Part shown: positions 58,527 through 64,000 of the stretch, piece after piece
Layout: every line of letters starts with the position of its first letter
Numbering within the stretch: position 1 is the stretch's first letter
DNA from: Annulohypoxylon bovei var. microspora
Taxonomy: Eukaryota; Ascomycota; Sordariomycetes; Xylariales; Hypoxylaceae
DNA length: 64,000 bases
Direction: 5' to 3'
Assembly (NCBI GenBank): GCA_022836615.1
Contig: MU405342.1
Span: forward strand, 3,535-67,534
The notes under the pieces: generated by a model
Told to the model about the DNA's origin: nothing
Seen by the model: the letters and a program-made list of their open reading frames with translations, nothing else
Database searches by the model: none
Position numbers and translations under genes: made by a program

Positions 58527-61500
58527 CTAAATGCCACCGTCGTCGTCGTCCTCGACATCTTCTCCGTCCTGCACGGGTAGGATTCCATCTGTTGGCTCGC
58601 CCTCGACGGGCTTGCCGCTCTCATACGTGATACGTCGCCAGCCGCATGGCTCCGAGCCGTCCTTGATCCACTCCACGGTCGGGAAGTAGTGCTCGTTCTT
58701 CTTCATCGTGATGACCCACGGTTGGTTATCGAACGTCATGGCCTTCAATCGGAAGTCTGAGAGGATGTTAGTTGAACTCACCTAACCTGACAAAGGGAGG
58801 GGACGCTTACAGGCGTTGTCCGGGATCTTAACTACGGTGTCTAAGAAGGATTTTAGATCCGGGGTTGGTTTGCCGTTGACATGGGTGATGAAGTTGGTGG
58901 GCGCGAGTCCATAATGCTTAGCTGGTGAACCCCTACTCCTAGCAGAGACATAAACCTCACTGGGTAATTTGCTAATCTGCTGCCTAACTGCAAGGTGGGG
59001 AACATGAAGCACAGCTCCACAGAACGAAATAGCATGGTTCGTCTCTAAATCGTCCGCCGGGGACGTTGGGACCTGGAGGCGCATCTCCTTACTTTCTCGT
59101 ACAATTACCGCATCGAGAACTTCATGCGAGTACATGACGTCGAGTTCTGATACACGCGTGATGATCTTGTCGTTCAGTGTCAAAATAACGTCGCCCTCCA
59201 GCAAGATGACGGGTCGGTTATCGCGTTCGAAGGTACATTTGGAGACCATAAAGAGTTGGTGGTTTTGCTTGTTGGCAAGGGTTACCTTGTGTATCCAGTC
59301 ATCAGAGATGCCCATGACCCGTGCTTGAGACATGGCGATAGGTCGGAATTCCATCGGCAGCATCCGCAATTTCGGATCAAGGCCTTGCTGGATCTGTGAT
59401 ATGACGGGCAATAAAGTTGGCGTAGCGAGGCCGAGATGATATTCTTCATCTCTAGAGCCAGAGGACCTCTCGCCGAGATATGTGAGCCATAAGGCTTGGA
59501 CGGTGCCGTCCTTATCGACGAGAACTCCACTTCCGCATTGTCCACTAAGATTTGTATCGACAGTTATGGCGTCGATGTTAGTAGCCCGATATCTTGGGGC
59601 GCTAGAGTTAGCCGGAATGGCAACTGTGGTCATCTCGGTAACCGTAGTAGCAGCATGCACTATTCGACCACTCCTATTATATCCGATGAACGTAGTCGAA
59701 GCTCCTTGCGCGATGTTGTCCTTGCCAAGCTTGGCGCTCAAAACCGGCGCGTCAACGAGCGCGGGGTCGTATTTAATAATTGCGTAATTCTGGAGTGGGT
59801 GCATGAAGACAACCTTGCCTTCAACAACGATCGAATCTGCAATTGTAATCCATATATCGCACAAGTCGTATGGGACGACTGCCCTCGAGATGATCACTAG
59901 GCCCTTTTCGGCATCGATCACCAATCCCATTCCCCATTTCCTATTTCTAGGAAATCCATCTAGCTTCAGAGGCATGGTGCAGCCTACGCGCACAAAGCTG
60001 CGGACTAAATCGGCAACAGCAGGGTGAGACGTATGCTCTAGCTGGATGAAGGAGCACTTTACACGCGCTGGAGGTTGACGAGGTAGGGCATCGGCGATGT
60101 CCTCGAAGTCCCACAACCCAGTCACATCATTTCGCACCGCCATCCGCATCTTCGTAGACCAGTGTCGGTCAACATTAATAATAGTAGTGTTGAGAGTGTG
60201 GAGATCTCGAAGATGCTTATAAGTAACGACCACACGTTTCTTATCCGGGATCTGTTTAACAACATCGATGAAGGTCGCCAAGTCGGGGGTCTTCTTCTGG
60301 TCGACGCTCTGGATCATCCACCCGCTGTCGGCACTGTCGAAACGGAAAGAGCCAGTTGATTCGCATACAAAAACGCCACCACCGTGGATAGCGACTCCGT
60401 AAAGTCGTGCTTGTTGGTAAGATAGGTTGTGTACGCTAGCCCCAGATACTGTCACGAAGCGGTCCGGTGTGATATTGTGGAGGTCACCGACTTCGATATC
60501 GATTTCGACAACTTCACCTCCTCGTTGAAGAGTCACATGGATCGTTTTGCCTACATTCGAGTCTAATATATCGTCCAGTATAACGAACTGGGTGATCATC
60601 TCACCATTCACCTTAAGAAGCACGTCCCCCTCTTCGAATTTATTGTGGGATGGGCCCTCAGGAAGAATGATCTCAGCAACGAGCATGTTCGTTTCTTTAG
60701 GGAATGCTTCGCGAACTGCCTTCTCCCAAGTTGCCGTCAGGCCGAGACGACGACACTCGTCAAAAGGTTTCATAACGAATTGGCACTGGATTGTGCCTCG
60801 TTCAATTGGTTTTCCCTCTTGTATGCAGCGAAGGGCTCGTAACGGTCGGTCGAGTGGTAAGAAATAGTCGGTCGATGCGCCATCAGATCGCCCACCAGCT
60901 TGAAGGGCTATCGCAAACCCATCAAGATTGACCACGGGACTGCCGGAGCTGCCCCCACTTGCAGCAGCATTCGCCTGGTAATAATTGGTATTGAAATCAC
61001 TATAGCCTTCGCCATACTCGGGCGCGTTACGGTCAAGTCGGCTAATGACACCGGAAAGGATACTGAGTTTTTCACCAGCATCATTTCCGACAACTCTGAT
61101 TTCAACTCCAACTAAACAAAACAAAACAAAATATTAGAAATCCAGACTTCTAAGACGAGCTTCAAAGAGGCAGAAGGCAAAACGTACCTTTTGCTAAGTC
61201 TGGACGAATGGGAAGAGCTGCCACAGGCATATATTTGATAGCTTTGGGGTCGAAACGCAGGATGCCGAAATCGTGAACAGGGTCTCGGTAGACAGGGTAC
61301 GCGTCAACTTCTTCGTGGTTGTCAAATACAACATATCCCCAGAAAGGACCAGCTCCGACAACATGCCTGTTTGTCATGATATATCTACCAAGGAATTAGC
61401 AGGTTGAAAAATCCTAGTATTTATTTTCAAGCGCCTTTACCCTCTCTCTGCATCAACAACAAACCCGGTCGCCTCGCTCGCACAGGCTGCATCGGTATCG

Positions 61501-62009
61501 AAGGAACAAGTCTGGCAGAATCGAATAGAGACAACGTTCCTAACCACCTTCTCTATAGTAGCTTGCCATTCTGTTGTATCGGCAGAAACTGGATAGAGGA
61601 TGGACAAATCTTCGTCGGCGACCATATCATCTTCCATGAAGCTTGGTAACTCGGTATCGGGTGTATTCTCGCTTGGAGACATCTTGCCGTTAACGGGTCG
61701 AATGTGTTTAGAAGGGCGGTCGTGGTCATGAGGTGAGAATGAGGCTTTGCGCTTAATGCGCGAGGATTGACTAGTCCCGTTCATATCTGCGTTGGCTGTT
61801 TCACTTGCTGTGGTTACTTGCTGACAACTACGTGACTGTATCGTGAATTGGCGCGTAGGACGATATGTGAGTCTGGTCAGAACGTTAGGCTGAGGCGCGC
61901 ACTGAGACGCGCACCGCAGTAGCGACGGAAATCGAGCGGACTTTAACAACGGTCGAAAAAATGGAGTGAAGCCTGACTCAGCAATGCGCAAAGACAAAAG
62001 GTGCCTCAT
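58527..62009 (-). CDS. NMA111: HtrA-family serine protease Nma111
   Basis: Exons (minus) to 61441, 61384-61188, 61111-58811 and 58756-58527. From Met at 61784 the protein has 1023 aa, the family's usual size; from the in-frame Met at 62009, 1098 aa. In the short form the catalytic triad is His122 (TNRHVV), Asp153 (DPVHDFGIL) and Ser236 (GGSSGSP). Two trypsin-like halves and PDZ repeats follow (for example EEGDVLLKVNGE); the second half lacks an obvious Ser triad. A basic nuclear signal (RIKRKASF, about residues 9-16) fits the nuclear yeast protein, which has pro-apoptotic and heat-tolerance roles. The C-terminus is acidic (EDVEDDDDGGI). The upstream extension resembles a mitochondrial presequence (see findings). 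All introns are 54-76 nt and close in phase. Confidence 0.95.
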
Positions 62010-63861
62010 AGAACACCAATTATTTCTGCCTTACTGAGACACATCTAATTGATATTGAGACGAATTAGATTATATGTCGAGAATGTGATGGCGACGGTAA
62101 TAATAACGATGGCGACGGTGACGCGGACGGTGTTACTAAATGATGGGATACGGTACGAAAGATGCTTATATATCTGCTCCTTCAAGCGGTTCGCATCTTC
62201 TAAACGCCGTTAGAGGAAGAAAACTTAGGATTGAACCGGTTAGGGATTAAAGATAGAAACAGAATAAAAGAAAAAGACCAGGTAATCGTAAATCCCGACT
62301 GAGAGCAACTTTTACCCGTCTACCTTTGGAAAGAAGTATGCAGTTTGCATCATCTTACAAGATTAAGTTTTGCTAGAAGAAGGGACAGCAAGGATTCGAT
62401 AACGGTTCCTTATCTTAGCGTCGGGGTAGGGGGACGATTAACTAATCAAAGTACAGATCACTTGCTTTAGACCCAATATGTAGGTACCCAGGTAGCTTTC
62501 ACGTGCCGTGCCCCTGGCTGATGCAACTTCGCGCTTATATCTTACACGTGAATAGCTGAACAGGCTTCAATGTTGTGAACAGAGCCGACCTTACTTTTCT
62601 TGTCTAAAGTAGAAGTAGGCTCACATTGATTACAACTAAGAAGCAAGCAAAGGTGCAAGAACTTTTACTTCTAAAGCTACTAGGTACTTCGATAAGATGA
62701 TAACGAGTAAGCGGGTGTCGAAAGTCATTTAAGACAATTTTTATATGTATTTTCTACCCCTTTCGTACCAGACTATAGGTTTAGTATGAGTATTAGATAG
62801 TTAACGGTGAATATATACATCACCTATCATAAACTATCACCTTCCCCAGAGAGCCCGTCTGGCCTGCTATCACGTTCCGTCACAATGGTCCGATCATAAG
62901 GCTACAAGGCGAATAGATCTGAATAAGGATCTATAACCATGTCGATATTTTTGCTTTTGTGCACGGACGGTCAGGGTCTAGCCGTTTTCAGACACACATT
63001 CAAGCCATCGACCGAAAGATGCCTCGTAAATACAAAAGAACTACGTATGAGAATGTGATCATTACGAAGTGCGTGATGGACCTACATTATATGTTACTAG
63101 ATCTAGACGAATTAGATGCCTGTCGAATTCTTGAGTATGCCAGTACTATGTATGCCTATACTAAATTCTAAGTTAAGGGGTAATTAGATGATAAAATGAA
63201 TTTGTCATTTAGGAGGGTTACCCACGAGAGAGGTGTAAGTATAGACAGGTACGGCATTCATATAGAGACTCATAGTCGATACGTTTTTAACGGCCATAGT
63301 ACTAGCAACCAACAGGCAACCAACTGGCAACTAGCACTAGACCACCCACGACGACCTTACATTTATTTGATCTTAAATTCCATCTTGTTTCCTGTTGACC
63401 TTTTTCCCCTGTCAACAACTCCGATCTCCTCTTCAATTCACACTACAACTACTACATAGGTAGTCTCCGTTGTCAAGGTATGTCCAAGTTGCCTCACATA
63501 AAATATCATTCCCCGTACTTCTCATGTCTCCTGTCATCGGCGTCTACTTTCCAATCTAGGTACTTAGGTAGGTGAATCGCCAAACACCGAGTATCTAGGT
63601 TACCCATCCGTCACCACGTACATAGAAAGCATATTTCCAGTACTCGATCGAGATTTTACGTGCCTCCATTTTTCCTTTCAACTCGTATGAGACATTACCC
63701 AATTTTCCAAACTCTCCTCCTCTTCCCATCCACACTAACAACCACACTTCGGTTTTTTTTTCACGCACTCGTGACTGACATACTACGGTGAAGCAGTTCA
63801 CGCAACTACTCAAACCTCTAACACTCTTCTCCCGTCGTTATCGCCAACACAACCTGTCACC
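62010..63861. other. 1.85-kb intergenic region
   Basis: Divergent upstream DNA of NMA111 (-) and the partial right-edge gene (+). CACGTG boxes occur near 62500 and 62545, and TAGGTA motifs near 62479 and 63560. A 50-codon frame starting MPRKYKRTTY (63019) has no support beyond being open. Confidence 0.5.
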
Positions 63862-64000
63862 ATGTCCAGTAACAAGAACTGGTCGCAGGATGAGAAGGTA
63901 TGTAACTCATATTACCCAACTACTATCTACCGGGGCAAACCAGACACGATTCACAACGAGCAGTCGCTAACCAGACATCCCCATTAGATATCCTTTCTCG
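63862..64000 (+). CDS. 5' end of a gene cut by the window edge
   Basis: The ATG at 63862 begins MSSNKNWSQDEK, followed by a GTATGT donor at 63898, an intron ending CCATTAG at 63987, and ISFL before the window ends; the join is in phase 0. An N-terminus of the type WxxDEK-xxFL is common at the start of fungal regulatory proteins with a Myb-like or helical head, but too little is present to name it. The preceding DNA is pyrimidine-rich, as expected for a promoter. Confidence 0.6.

Noticed and set aside
62959..63171. Short frame containing MPRKYKRTTYENV
   Set aside because: Short, in AT-rich DNA, with no recognisable homology or promoter context.
1..64000. CRISPR arrays, prokaryotic operons, rRNA genes
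   Set aside because: No regularly spaced repeats and no rRNA sequence seen; gene structure is eukaryotic throughout.

Overview
This window is nuclear DNA from a filamentous ascomycete (Pezizomycotina, most likely Sordariomycetes). Genes carry short GT-AG introns with CTAAC-type branch points, and telomere-type TTAGGG units occur internally. The gene set is fungal: an RPO41-type mitochondrial RNA polymerase, ATP25, Nma111, a HET-domain protein, a Zn(II)2Cys6 regulator and secreted Cys-rich/GPI-type proteins. The order (possibly Xylariales/Hypoxylaceae) is inferred only weakly. I built exon models by hand and checked each for reading-phase closure.

Left part (1-40.4 kb), mostly core genes: an unrecognised 536-aa basic/Ser-rich protein (-); a mitochondrial-looking cPLA2-type lipase (+) whose single intron position only closes as a spliceosomal twin intron (stwintron); mL44/MRPL3 (-) head-to-head with a 92-aa single-membrane-pass protein (+); 5.8 kb without a supported gene; a secreted-domain/TM/SH3 membrane protein (+); VPS15 (+); an exopolyphosphatase (+) converging on an S1/P1 zinc nuclease (-) that contains a 12-nt exon; ATP25 (-) head-to-head with RPO41 (+); a small secreted Cys-rich protein (+); and ARC1 (-) head-to-head with the V-ATPase subunit c'' gene (+).

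Middle part (40.8-57 kb), accessory-like and gene-sparse: a HET-domain protein (-), a sugar-type MFS transporter (-) with a GC-AG intron, a Zn(II)2Cys6/fungal_trans regulator (+) about 3 kb from the transporter and divergent from it, and two secreted proteins with GPI-anchor-like C-termini (- and +). Intergenic spaces here are 2-3 kb.

Right part (57-64 kb): a possible degenerate pol III (tRNA-like) element, the HtrA-type protease Nma111 (-), a 1.85-kb spacer, and the first exons of a gene that runs off the right edge.

How the genes relate: several products act in mitochondria (lipase with a presequence, mL44, ATP25, RPO41, possibly the 92-aa protein), and two pairs of these are head-to-head. 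VPS15, the V-ATPase subunit and the polyphosphatase relate to vacuole/endosome biology. The HET, transporter, regulator and secreted genes are typical of environmental or niche functions. The most unusual structures are the stwintron, the zinc-ligand microexon, in-frame presequence-like extensions on NMA111 and ARC1, and a group of introns that appear to use a second AG as acceptor.
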